Notes under the pieces: generated by a model
Databases searched by the model: none
What the model saw: the letters and a program-made list of their open reading frames with translations, nothing else
Told to the model about the DNA's origin: nothing
Translations under genes and position numbers: made by a program
In this document: positions 33,723-42,334 of the stretch, piece by piece
Position numbering within the stretch: the first letter of the stretch is position 1
Layout of the letters: each line of letters starts with the position of its first letter
Source of the DNA: an uncultured Eubacterium sp.
GTDB lineage: Bacteria > Bacillota > Clostridia > Lachnospirales > Lachnospiraceae
Reading direction: 5' to 3'
DNA length: 59,926 nt
Assembly: GCA_910584065.1 (NCBI GenBank)
Contig: CAJTZN010000020.1
Span: 1-59,926, forward strand

Positions 33723-33787
33723 GGAAAATTCAAAATATTTAGTGAAATTGCCTCAGTTTTGTGGTATACTAACCTTGTTTTACAAAG
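33723..33787 (+). repeat. 65-bp promoter-bearing repeat, copy 2
   Basis: Partner of 29174-29238 (57/65 identical). It contains the extended -10 TGGTATACT and lies just upstream of the DUF2130 gene, which it probably drives. Confidence 0.85.
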
Positions 33788-33804
33788 AGGATGGAGGTTA
33801 TACG

Positions 33805-35037
33805 ATGCAGGAGATTAAATGTCCGAAATGCGGAGAAGTTTTTGCAGTGGATGAATCGGGTTATGCACAAATCGTTCAGCAGATCCGGGACAGGGAATTT
33901 GAAAAAGAACTAAAGCGCCGGGAAAAAGACCTGGAGGAGAAAAAAGAGAGTGATCTGGAGATCATCCGCCTGAAGCAGGAAGAAGAATTAAACCGGAAAC
34001 TTTCTGACCAGAAATTAGAATTATCAGAAAAGGATAAAATGATCGAGCAGTTAAAGGGAAAACTGAAAAATAGTGATACCGAGAAAGAGTTGGCGGTTTC
34101 CAGGGCACTTCACGAAAAAGAGCAGGAGATTTCCGAAAAAATAAATCAGATCACAGAGCTGGAGGGACGATTATCAAGCAAAGACAATGAAAACAGACTG
34201 CAGGTAGAAACGTTACAAAAACAGCATGAAAATGAATTGAAACTGAAAGAAGAGCAGATCGAATATTATAAAGATTTTAAGGCGCGGTTATCTACAAAAA
34301 TGGTGGGAGAAAGTCTCGAACAACATTGTTTGAACCAGTTTAATTCGTTGCGGATGACGGCATTCCCGACTGCTTATTTCGAAAAGGATAATGATGTACG
34401 GACAGGAAGTAAAGGGGATTTTATTTTCAGGGATTCTGTCGACGGCGTGGAGTTTATTTCGATCATGTTTGAAATGAAAAATGAAATGGATGAAACAGCT
34501 ACCAAGCATAAAAATGAGGACTTTTTTAAAGAACTTGATAAGGACAGGCGTGAAAAAAAGTGCGAGTATGCCGTACTGGTTTCACTGCTTGAAATGGACA
34601 ATGAATTATATAATAACGGCATTGTCGATGTTTCCTACCAATACGATAAGATGTATGTGATCCGTCCCCAGTTTTTTATTCCGATGATTACCCTGTTGCG
34701 GAATGCGGCACTCAATTCCCTGGAATACCGGAGGGAACTGGAGGTCGTAAGAAACCAGCAGGTGGACATCCGCCATTTTGAGGAAAACATGAATAAATTT
34801 AAAGAAGGATTTGCGCGGAATTATGATCTCGCAAGCAGAAAGTTTAAGACTGCTATCGATGAAATCGACAAGACGATCCAGCATCTTCAGAAAACGAAAG
34901 ATGCGCTTCTTGCATCCGAAAACAATCTCCGGCTCGCAAATAATAAAGCGGAAGACCTGAGTATTAAGAAACTGACGAAAAATGCGCCAGCGGTGAAGGA
35001 AATGTTTGAGGAACAAAATCAAAATGGAGGGGGCTGA
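33805..35037 (+). CDS. DUF2130 family coiled-coil protein
   Basis: A 410-residue protein. It starts with a short zinc-ribbon-like segment (IKCPKCGEVFAVDE), continues as a long coiled coil rich in Glu and Lys (about 25-165) and then has the DUF2130 core (VGESLEQHCLNQFNSLRMTAFP, SKGDFIFRD, and SIMFEMKNEMD with EDFFKELDKDR). The acidic and Lys residues in GDFIFRD and FEMKNE resemble a PD-(D/E)XK nuclease core, as suggested for this and RmuC-like families; that is inference. Start chosen at 33805 with GATGGAGG upstream; the longer frame would cross the repeated promoter. A following 23-codon ORF and the ECF gene are closely spaced. Confidence 0.85.
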   Translation: MQEIKCPKCGEVFAVDESGYAQIVQQIRDREFEKELKRREKDLEEKKESDLEIIRLKQEEELNRKLSDQKLELSEKDKMIEQLKGKLKNSDTEKELAVSRALHEKEQEISEKINQITELEGRLSSKDNENRLQVETLQKQHENELKLKEEQIEYYKDFKARLSTKMVGESLEQHCLNQFNSLRMTAFPTAYFEKDNDVRTGSKGDFIFRDSVDGVEFISIMFEMKNEMDETATKHKNEDFFKELDKDRREKKCEYAVLVSLLEMDNELYNNGIVDVSYQYDKMYVIRPQFFIPMITLLRNAALNSLEYRRELEVVRNQQVDIRHFEENMNKFKEGFARNYDLASRKFKTAIDEIDKTIQHLQKTKDALLASENNLRLANNKAEDLSIKKLTKNAPAVKEMFEEQNQNGGG

Positions 35038-35039
35038 CT

Positions 35040-35111
35040 ATGGCGATTAAATCAATAAGAAACATGCTAAACAAGCATAGAAATAATATTATCAAAAGGA
35101 GAGATGAATGA
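35040..35111 (+). CDS. Possible 23-residue peptide between DUF2130 and ECF genes
   Basis: A short basic frame (MAIKSIRNMLNKHRNNIIKRRDE) has GGAGGGGG just upstream, starts 2 nt after the DUF2130 stop and overlaps the next gene start (ATGA). It may be a translated coupling peptide or chance. No homologue comes to mind. Confidence 0.3.
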   Translation: MAIKSIRNMLNKHRNNIIKRRDE

Positions 35112-35683
35112 TGACAAACACAATGATTCTGAAAACAATGGAAAAACCGCGTCTGTCCGTAAAAGCGCAGACGCTGGCAGCGATCGCTGCCGTTGCAGGC
35201 GCCGTTGCCGTCCCGCAGATCTTTCACGCGCTCGGGGCAGCGTTTGGATTAGGGACGGCGCTGGGTGAAGCTTTTCTGCCAATGCATTTGCCGATTCTTC
35301 TGGTCGGGCTTCTGGCAGGACCTTATGCCGGTGCGGCGGCGGGGATGTTTGGACCGCTTGTCAGTTTTGCTCTTTCCGGGATGCCCGGGATTGCCATGCT
35401 GCCGTTCATGATGCTGGAATTGTGTGTGTATGGATTGGCGGCAGGACTGCTTCGGAATGTAAAGCTGCCTGTCGTAGCGAAAGTGCTGATTGCCCAGATC
35501 GCGGGAAGGGTCATCCGGTCCGCGGCAATATTAGCCGCTGTATATGGACTGGGCAGTGAGAGCGTTTCCCTTGCGTCTATATGGATGAGCATTGGAACGG
35601 GCGTTTACGGTATTGTGCTTCAATGGGCGTTGCTGCCGGTGGCCGTGCATTTCGTGGAGCGTATGACATATGAAGAACGATGA
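35108..35683 (+). CDS. ECF transporter substrate-binding (S) component
   Basis: A 191-residue integral membrane protein with about five to six hydrophobic segments, for example LAAIAAVAGAVAVPQIFHALG, HLPILLVGLLAGPYAGAAAGMFGPLVSFALSG and LASIWMSIGTGVYGIVLQWALLPVAV. The PILLVGLLAGP..GAAAGMFGPLVSF pattern is typical of S components of energy-coupling-factor vitamin importers. They bind the vitamin and share a common energising module encoded elsewhere. The substrate is not evident. AAGGAG lies 6 nt before the ATG at 35108. It overlaps the next gene by 14 nt. Confidence 0.82.
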   Translation: MMTNTMILKTMEKPRLSVKAQTLAAIAAVAGAVAVPQIFHALGAAFGLGTALGEAFLPMHLPILLVGLLAGPYAGAAAGMFGPLVSFALSGMPGIAMLPFMMLELCVYGLAAGLLRNVKLPVVAKVLIAQIAGRVIRSAAILAAVYGLGSESVSLASIWMSIGTGVYGIVLQWALLPVAVHFVERMTYEER

Positions 35684-36095
35684 TCTGGAAAGGGCAAAAC
35701 AAATATTTGCATCTGGTAATTATACCTGTGTTCTGTGCAGAGGTGAGTCGGTACTCACCAGCACGGAACGCGGGGTAAGGCCGCTCCTTCAATGGCTGGA
35801 CGGGGAAGATCGGGTAAGAGGGTTTTCTGCCGTGGATAAAGTGGTTGGCAGGGCGGCTGCATTTCTGTATGTCCTGCTGGAAGCAAAAGAAGTGTATGCC
35901 GATGCGATGAGTGAGGGAGCGCAAGAGGTGTTTTCAACATATGGGATCCGGTTCGGGTGCGGCGTATTGGCAAAGGAAATCATCAACCGCAAAGGTGACG
36001 GACTCTGCCCAATGGAGCGGGCGGTGAAGGGGATTCATAATCCGGGGCAGGCACTGGAAGCGGTGAGGGAGGAGTGCAGGAAATTAGCAGTATGA
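35670..36095 (+). CDS. DUF1893 family protein
   Basis: A 141-residue soluble protein with the DUF1893 layout: LERAKQIFASGNYTCVLCRGESVLTS, then GFSAVDKVVGRAAAFLYVLL, ADAMSEGA and the C-terminal CPMERAV. The conserved DKVVGRAAA and CPME blocks suggest a deaminase-like fold, but no reaction is established that I know of. It is translationally coupled to the ECF S component, which hints at a role in the same vitamin or nucleoside-like salvage route; that is context only. Confidence 0.8.
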   Translation: MKNDDLERAKQIFASGNYTCVLCRGESVLTSTERGVRPLLQWLDGEDRVRGFSAVDKVVGRAAAFLYVLLEAKEVYADAMSEGAQEVFSTYGIRFGCGVLAKEIINRKGDGLCPMERAVKGIHNPGQALEAVREECRKLAV

Positions 36096-36218
36096 ATCTG
36101 TTAAATATTTTTTTGTGATCTGCGGGAATGGATGCTCGGTCTGCCGCCTCATCCGCGTGTTCGGTCAGCAGATCATCCCCGGCTTTGTAAAACGAAATGA
36201 AAGAAGGGGGCGGTCGAT

Positions 36219-36262
36219 AAAAATGCCACCCTTCCGGTGCTTTTTATTTTGCATGGCACCGG
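36219..36262 (+). terminator. Terminator region after the DUF1893 gene
   Basis: Two overlapping stems are possible: AAAATGCCACC with GGTGCTTTTT (36220-36245) and CCGGTGC with GCACCGG (36234-36262). The first ends in a U-run and is the probable transcription stop. The intergenic stretch 36096-36540 otherwise shows no convincing gene; a 65-codon frame at 36115-36312 has no ribosome binding site. Confidence 0.6.
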
Positions 36263-36540
36263 ATGATGATTTTTCATGTTTTCTTCCATGCGCGCAAACA
36301 ATTTGTGAATAAGCGGATCTGCCGCCTGTTCATATTTTTTTTCTTATATTTTCTAAACAATCCTATCTTTAACATTTGAGTATAGTCATAAGTTCGATTG
36401 AAAAAACGAGGCTGAAATTAAAGCGCCACTGATTTTTGGGGCGTCCGTCAAGTTTACGATTTTCCATGTTTTTTAATGCGATATGTTCATGGTATTTTCC
36501 CTGCATTTCTATACAATAAAAGTAACTAAATTTGTAGCAG

Positions 36541-36580
36541 AATGAATTTGTGTTTCTGTGCTGTTTGGCACAAATTCATT
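36541..36580. promoter_or_regulatory. Perfect 12-bp inverted repeat upstream of the GH8 gene
   Basis: AATGAATTTGTG (36541-36552) and CACAAATTCATT (36569-36580) are exact reverse complements separated by 16 nt. They lie 35 nt before the GH8 start. This is a likely operator or leader hairpin; the best candidate protein is the hybrid regulator encoded just downstream of the GH8 gene. Confidence 0.65.
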
Positions 36581-36615
36581 GTATGAGGAAAGCAGTGCAG
36601 AAAACGAGGTGCAAT

Positions 36616-39600
36616 ATGAGAAAAACAAAGCAGAAAAGCATCGTGCTTCTCCTTTGTTTATCTTTACTTTTTTCTCTGTTTTCGGGTATATCCCTGGAGG
36701 CAAAGAAAGCGGTAAAGGTAAAAAAAGTGGAAGTACGCACAACCGATTCAGGTGTATTGGTAATGAAGAAAAAGGAACGGCGGACACTGAAACTGGCCGT
36801 CAACGGAGCGGTTTCCAAAAAAGCATGGAAACAGCTGTCATTTTACTCAAAGAATAAGAAGGCTGTCAAAATCAATAAGAAGGGTAAAATGACAGCCGGG
36901 AAAAAGGGGAAAAGCAAGATTACGATCCGGGCGAAAAAAGGGAAAGCAAAGACGACCTTGAAGGTAATCGTTGGGACGAAGGTTCAGTCCGTGCGGATGA
37001 GCGCGGCTGCACAGGAGCTACTGGTGGGAGGATCCGTACAGCTTTCAGCCGCCGTAACGCCAAACAAAGCTTCTTATAAGAAACTGCGCTGGTTGAGCAG
37101 TGATCCGTCAGTGGCTGTGGTAGCAGAGGGGAAAGTGAGTGCTGTGACAGAAGGAACGGCTACGATCACGGCAGCTGCACTTGACGGGACGAAGAAAAAG
37201 GCTTCTTGCCAGATTGTTGTGAGAAAAGCAGGAGGGAGTGCGCATACGCCGGGAACATCAGAAACTCCGGGCATAGCGCCGTCTGGGTCGGCAAATCCAG
37301 GGTTTGAGACATCAATACCGTCGACTGCGGCACCAGAGCAGCCGTCGACGGTTCCGGCAGATCCAACGGTTTCGATGGATCCAACGGCTTCGTCAGATCC
37401 AACGGTTTCGTCAGATCCAACGGCTTCGGCGAAGCCGATGGTGCCAGGCGATAAGTCGACGAGCAAACCAGGAGAAAATCCGACGACAAAGCCAGCCGGG
37501 CAGACGACGAGCAAACCGGGAGAGAATCCGACGACAAAGCCAGCCGGGCAGACGACGAGCAAACCGGGAGAGAACCCGACGACAAAGCCAGCCGGACAGT
37601 CGACGAGCAAACCGGGAGAAAACCCGACGACAAAGCCAACGTCTGTTCCGACGATAAAACCGGGCGGAACTCCGAAACCGACCCCGGAACCGGTGAGTCT
37701 GATCGAGAAGGAATTTAATGTGGATGATGAGACGATGACAAAAACCGGAACGTACACAGGCAACATAGGAGAACCATTTGCGGGTATCGGACTGTATGCA
37801 AATGATGATGGGATCAAGACATCTCATCGTTTTGAAGGTACAAATAAGAAATACCGAATCATCATCAGAGGAGCATCTAGTAACGATACTGCGGCAGGTG
37901 TGTCGCTGTATATCGGTGATAAGAAAAAAGGAGCGGTATCTTTTACCGGTACAGAGCTTCAGAAGCAGGTGATCGACTTTAAGATGCAGGAGGAAGAGAC
38001 AGGAGATCTGGAAATCTTCTTTAAGCTGGAGACAGATAATGGCAGCAACGATACGTATCTGCATAGTTTTGAGTTGATCTTACTCGGTGATCTGCCTGAA
38101 CCGCCGGCAGCTCCGAAGCCGGTAGGCGGGGCGGCGTATACGAACAGCTACCGCAATTTATTTCAGGAGCTCGGCCACACAGAAGGGGAAATAGATGCAA
38201 AAGTAGAGGAAGCATGGCAAAAATTCTTTTATGGAACGGAGGAGGAACGGATTTATTATCCGGTGGAGCCGGATATGGCGTACATTTACACCGCGGATAC
38301 CAATGATGTTCGTTCGGAAGGTATGTCCTATGGCATGATGATCTGCGTGCAGATGGATAAGCAGGACGAATTTGATCGGTTGTGGAAATGGGCTACGACT
38401 TATATGCGGCATGACAGCGGTGAGTTTAAGGACTATTTCGCATGGCAGTGTTCTTCAAGCGGAAGTAAGATGTCGAATACGCCGGCGCCGGATGGGGAAG
38501 AATATTTCGCGACGGCACTCCTGTTTGCCTCGGCCAGATGGGGAGATGGAGAGGGAATTTATAATTACAGCGAGGAGGCCCAGAAGCTTCTGGACGCCAT
38601 GCGATATCATACGAACGGAAGTGTAACGGTAAACAGTATATTCAAAGCGGAATATATGATGCCGGTATTCTGTCCGGTCGGAAGCGCTATGGAGCATACC
38701 GATACATCGTATCATCTGCCGGCTTTTTATGAAGTTTGGGCGCTGTGCGATGAAGAACATTCTGATTTTTGGATCAAGGCAGCAGAGGCGAGCCGTCAGC
38801 ACTTTAAGGATGCAACCAATGAGACGACGGGACTCGGCCCGGATTATGCGAACTACGATGGAAGTGCCACGGGTGGAAATCATGCAGATTTCCGGTTTGA
38901 CGCATGGCGCATCGCGGCTAATATAGCCTGTGATTACGCGTGGTGGGGCAAGGATACGTGGGCGACGACACACGCCGACCGCATCCAGAGTTTCTTTGCG
39001 AAGCAGGGCGTGGAAGAGTACGGAAACCAGTGGTCCTTAGATGGGACGATGCTGGATAAGGATCATTCGCCGGGACTGGTAGCGATGAATGCAACAGCGG
39101 GCCTGGCAGCAAGTGATAAGCAGGCGTGGGCATTTTTGGAGAATTTTTGGAATATTTCACCGACAACTGGAACATACCGTTATTACGATGGATGTCTGTA
39201 TATGATGGGACTGCTCCACTGCAGTGGAAAATTCCGTGCCTATCTGCCGAATGGAACGAAACCGGCAGTCAGCTCCACGATCACCGCAGACAGGAATGAG
39301 TTTGACAAAGAGGAATCGAAACAGGCTGCGGTGAAAGTGACTATGACATTAAATGGCAATACTCTGACAGACATAACCTGTGCAGGAACATCGTTGGCAG
39401 CGAATAAGGATTATACGATCGAAGGGGATGTGGTCACGATTTCCAAAGACTATCTTGCCTCTTTGGATACAGGTACAGTCGCAATTTCGTTTGTATTCAG
39501 CGCAGGCAGAAAGGCTGTGTTAAGTCTGAAGATCAAGGATACGACTCCCGGCGTTGTACCGGAGCCGTCTGGACCTTTTGAGCAGACATCAGCGGCAGCG

Positions 39601-39927
39601 TTTACGGACTCGAACAATGTGACAGTGCAGGACGGGATCGTCACGTTTAACGGTACGGATTCCTGGATTGCGTTTGACTTTGAGTTTGGTCCAGATGAGG
39701 TGAAGGATGCTGTTGTTTATGTCAAAGAGTCAGGTTACGGCGGAACGGTATATGTTTATGCGGACGGTTTGTCGTCGAAGATAAGTGATATATACAATCT
39801 TGGGAGTGGGGACTTTAAGCAGGCCAGTGGTAATTGTTGGCCCAAGCCATCTGCCGGCCAGCACAAAATATATGTATCAGCCAATAAGGCTGGCGTGCAG
39901 ATCCAGTGGCTCAAGTTTACTAAGTGA
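36616..39927 (+). CDS. Secreted multidomain GH8 glycoside hydrolase (xylanase / reducing-end oligoxylanase type)
   Basis: A 1103-residue exported enzyme. Order: signal peptide (1-30), lysine-rich segment and a Big_2-type Ig domain (about 30-200, with VQSVRMSAAAQELLVGGSVQL), Pro/Thr linker with 16-residue repeats (about 210-365), a beta-sandwich domain that looks like a carbohydrate-binding module (370-495), GH8 catalytic domain (500-890), a CBM_X2-like domain (900-970) and a CBM6-like C-terminal domain (985-1103). GH8 catalytic markers are VRSEGMSYGMM (acid Glu) and TPAPDGEEYFATALLFA. The start has GAGGTGCAAT upstream. It is followed 23 nt later by a sugar-type regulator gene. Endo-xylanase and reducing-end-xylose-releasing specificity cannot be separated by eye. 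Confidence 0.88.
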   Translation: MRKTKQKSIVLLLCLSLLFSLFSGISLEAKKAVKVKKVEVRTTDSGVLVMKKKERRTLKLAVNGAVSKKAWKQLSFYSKNKKAVKINKKGKMTAGKKGKSKITIRAKKGKAKTTLKVIVGTKVQSVRMSAAAQELLVGGSVQLSAAVTPNKASYKKLRWLSSDPSVAVVAEGKVSAVTEGTATITAAALDGTKKKASCQIVVRKAGGSAHTPGTSETPGIAPSGSANPGFETSIPSTAAPEQPSTVPADPTVSMDPTASSDPTVSSDPTASAKPMVPGDKSTSKPGENPTTKPAGQTTSKPGENPTTKPAGQTTSKPGENPTTKPAGQSTSKPGENPTTKPTSVPTIKPGGTPKPTPEPVSLIEKEFNVDDETMTKTGTYTGNIGEPFAGIGLYANDDGIKTSHRFEGTNKKYRIIIRGASSNDTAAGVSLYIGDKKKGAVSFTGTELQKQVIDFKMQEEETGDLEIFFKLETDNGSNDTYLHSFELILLGDLPEPPAAPKPVGGAAYTNSYRNLFQELGHTEGEIDAKVEEAWQKFFYGTEEERIYYPVEPDMAYIYTADTNDVRSEGMSYGMMICVQMDKQDEFDRLWKWATTYMRHDSGEFKDYFAWQCSSSGSKMSNTPAPDGEEYFATALLFASARWGDGEGIYNYSEEAQKLLDAMRYHTNGSVTVNSIFKAEYMMPVFCPVGSAMEHTDTSYHLPAFYEVWALCDEEHSDFWIKAAEASRQHFKDATNETTGLGPDYANYDGSATGGNHADFRFDAWRIAANIACDYAWWGKDTWATTHADRIQSFFAKQGVEEYGNQWSLDGTMLDKDHSPGLVAMNATAGLAASDKQAWAFLENFWNISPTTGTYRYYDGCLYMMGLLHCSGKFRAYLPNGTKPAVSSTITADRNEFDKEESKQAAVKVTMTLNGNTLTDITCAGTSLAANKDYTIEGDVVTISKDYLASLDTGTVAISFVFSAGRKAVLSLKIKDTTPGVVPEPSGPFEQTSAAAFTDSNNVTVQDGIVTFNGTDSWIAFDFEFGPDEVKDAVVYVKESGYGGTVYVYADGLSSKISDIYNLGSGDFKQASGNCWPKPSAGQHKIYVSANKAGVQIQWLKFTK
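37456..37647 (+). repeat. 48-bp tandem repeats coding the GH8 linker
   Basis: Nearly four copies of a 48-nt unit encode the 16-residue repeat TSKPGENPTTKPAGQT. Copies differ by a few silent or Ser/Thr changes. The low-complexity code leaves long open frames on the opposite strand, which are shadows. Confidence 0.9.
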
Positions 39928-39950
39928 TAGAAAGCGGAGGAGACCGCCGC

Positions 39951-42200
39951 ATGTTTGAGAATGGAAGAAAAACGATTGGGATGTTTGTCTGTAAAGCAAC
40001 GGAGTATTTCCAGCGGACCGTCTGTAAGGCGATGGCAGAACAGGCAGAACAATGGGATTATAACCTGATCATATTCTCTACGTTTGGGGAATACGACCAT
40101 AACAGGGAGTATATTACAGGGGAGTGTAATATGTTGGATATTCCCTGTTATGAAAAACTGGACGCCGTGGTATTGCTATTGGATACATTCGATATACCCG
40201 AGATGGTGGAGCAGCTCCTGCATCGGTTGAAAGAGCGTATTACCTGTCCGGTGATCAGTATCCGCAAAAAGCAGGAGGGCTGCATCAATATTCTCAGTCA
40301 TGACAAAGAGGAAATCAGCCGTATGGTGGATCATATGGTTGATTTCCATCAGGCAGAAAAGATCTACTATTTAACCGGCCCTGCGCATATGTATGACATT
40401 GTTTCCCGGGAGGAAGGCTTCCGGGAAACTGTTGTCCGGCGCGGGCTGGATTTTGATGAGTCTTATATTTATCCGGGCAATCTCTGGTATGATGTGGGAG
40501 AGAGGGCAGTGGATTACTTCTTATCCCTGCCGGGAAGACTGCCGGATGCGATTCTCTGTGCCAATGATTATATGGCGATTTCCGTTTGTGAGGAACTGAA
40601 CAGACGGCATATTGACGTGCCCGGAGATATACGGATTACCGGCTTTGATGATGTCGTGGAGGCGAGGCAGAGTTATCCGCAGATTACGACAGTACGTGTG
40701 CGGCCGGAAGATTTTGCCATCTGTGCGATGGAGGTGATCCGGCAGTATGACCGGGGCGAAATGCTGGATGAAGTGTACTGGATCGGTTCGCAGAACGAGT
40801 ACCGGGATTCTTGTGGCTGCGGGCAGCCAGGGAAAAATCTCGTCACAATGTTCCGGCAGTTATTGGAAAACAACCGCCGTCTGATTCATCTGGGTAAACA
40901 GAATACGTTTATGGTATTCCGCATGGAGAGTATTACCCAGTACGGGGAACTTCCGGATCTGATCGGCAAGTTTATCGAGGGCAACGAAGGGGTTGAGAAC
41001 TTTTTTATCTGCCTGAATGAGGGAAACTGCTATGAAAACCAGAAGGAAGAGGGGTGTCCTTTTACGCGCGATATGATGCTGGCCATCCACGCGCATTATA
41101 ACGATGCCCATGTGATCGAGGTGGACATGCCGAGGGAATTGTTTGACCGGCGCCAGCTGCTTCCTGCGCCGTTTCAAAGAACTGCTCCGCAGATTTACTA
41201 TGTCAATCCCATACATTACAAAGAACACTCATTTGGGTACGCCCTGATCGCATTTGAACATCATCAGTTTCGTGAATGCGGGGATTTTTACCAGTCGTTT
41301 CTCATCAATCTGAGCAGTGTACTGCAGACGATCTGGCTGCAAAAGCATATCCAGGAGTTAAATGAAGAGAAGTTTCATTTATTGCGGTATGAGAGGGAAA
41401 CGGATATCTATAATCAGTATGGTTTTTTGGAAGAAGTATCGGAATGGGTGAGGGCTGCCTGTGAACAAAAAGAGTCTCTCGCTTTTTTCTGTATACAGAT
41501 CGTCAATCTGCAGAAAATCACAGAACAATACGGCTGGGCGGAAAAGGATTATGTCATTTCCGGCGTCGCGGCGGCGATCCGAAGCGTCATGATGGAACAT
41601 GGAGAACATATCATCGGGCGGGTCGGGGAAAACGAATTTTATATGGTTGGGAAAAATAGAAGCAAAGAAGAGCGAAAGGACATCGAGACACAGGTCATAA
41701 CTGCGGTGAACAAAATGAATCTGGAGTGGGATAAGGAATATCTGGTGGAGATCAGCAGCGGCGGCCAGGTGCTGAACATGAAACAGTCTCTTGGCGTGGA
41801 GGAATGCCTCCGCCGAGTGCAGGTGAAGGCGAACCAGAACTTTCCTGCGAAAAACAATACGAGAAAATACAGCAATGAGGCAGTGCAGTTTATCCGGCAC
41901 AATTATTACCGGAATTTCAGCGCGCAGGATATTGCCGATAGTATAGGGATCACGAGAGGATATCTATCACTCTGCTTTAAAGAAGTCTTTCAATTATCTC
42001 TTCAGGAATATATCACAGATTACCGATTGAAAAAAGCGAAGGAAATGCTGGTGGATTCGGATATGAAGATTAAGGAAATCGCGTTCTATACGGGGTATCA
42101 GGATGAACTGTATTTTTCCAAGGCGTTTAAAAAGAAATATGGGATCTCTCCGCGGGCGTTCCGTCAGGAAAGCGGTTCGGTTAGGGAAGAACCGTCGTAG
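39951..42200 (+). CDS. Hybrid transcriptional regulator: LacI-type sensor, degenerate GGDEF, AraC DNA-binding domain
   Basis: A 749-residue cytoplasmic protein. Residues 1-285 match the periplasmic-binding-protein-like sugar sensor of LacI regulators (TIGMFVCKATEYFQRTVCKAMAEQ, ILCANDYMAISVCEELNRR, ITGFDDVVEARQSYPQITTVRV). Residues 300-450 are a helical/GAF-like region. Residues 480-620 form a GGDEF-like domain whose signature reads GENEF and lacks other catalytic residues, so it is probably a sensor or dimer module, not a cyclase. Residues 640-740 are a complete AraC/XylS double helix-turn-helix (FSAQDIADSIGITRGYLSLCFKE, IKEIAFYTGYQDELYFSKAFKKKYG). There is no LacI DNA-binding headpiece. Its position after the GH8 gene suggests xylo-oligosaccharide control of that gene. 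GGAGGAG precedes the ATG at 39951. Confidence 0.88.
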   Translation: MFENGRKTIGMFVCKATEYFQRTVCKAMAEQAEQWDYNLIIFSTFGEYDHNREYITGECNMLDIPCYEKLDAVVLLLDTFDIPEMVEQLLHRLKERITCPVISIRKKQEGCINILSHDKEEISRMVDHMVDFHQAEKIYYLTGPAHMYDIVSREEGFRETVVRRGLDFDESYIYPGNLWYDVGERAVDYFLSLPGRLPDAILCANDYMAISVCEELNRRHIDVPGDIRITGFDDVVEARQSYPQITTVRVRPEDFAICAMEVIRQYDRGEMLDEVYWIGSQNEYRDSCGCGQPGKNLVTMFRQLLENNRRLIHLGKQNTFMVFRMESITQYGELPDLIGKFIEGNEGVENFFICLNEGNCYENQKEEGCPFTRDMMLAIHAHYNDAHVIEVDMPRELFDRRQLLPAPFQRTAPQIYYVNPIHYKEHSFGYALIAFEHHQFRECGDFYQSFLINLSSVLQTIWLQKHIQELNEEKFHLLRYERETDIYNQYGFLEEVSEWVRAACEQKESLAFFCIQIVNLQKITEQYGWAEKDYVISGVAAAIRSVMMEHGEHIIGRVGENEFYMVGKNRSKEERKDIETQVITAVNKMNLEWDKEYLVEISSGGQVLNMKQSLGVEECLRRVQVKANQNFPAKNNTRKYSNEAVQFIRHNYYRNFSAQDIADSIGITRGYLSLCFKEVFQLSLQEYITDYRLKKAKEMLVDSDMKIKEIAFYTGYQDELYFSKAFKKKYGISPRAFRQESGSVREEPS

Positions 42201-42334
42201 GGAGTAGCATAGGGCGTTTATGATGTTGTCCGCATTTTTGTCAGAGGAAGGAGGCCGGATATTTTTTTAGAACTTGATAAAATGAAACGTATCGTATAAA
42301 ATGATATTAGCTAGGGGAAAGGAGGGCGACGTGA

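Noticed and set aside
36115..36312. 65-codon frame after the DUF1893 gene
   Set aside because: No ribosome binding site, unusual composition, and it contains the probable terminator.
37456..37647. Repeats considered as a CRISPR array
   Set aside because: Units are in-frame, contiguous and code for a Pro/Thr linker; there are no unique spacers.
37074..37817. Long minus-strand frames opposite the GH8 linker
   Set aside because: They arise from the low-complexity 48-bp repeats; the products are repetitive and no start signal is present.
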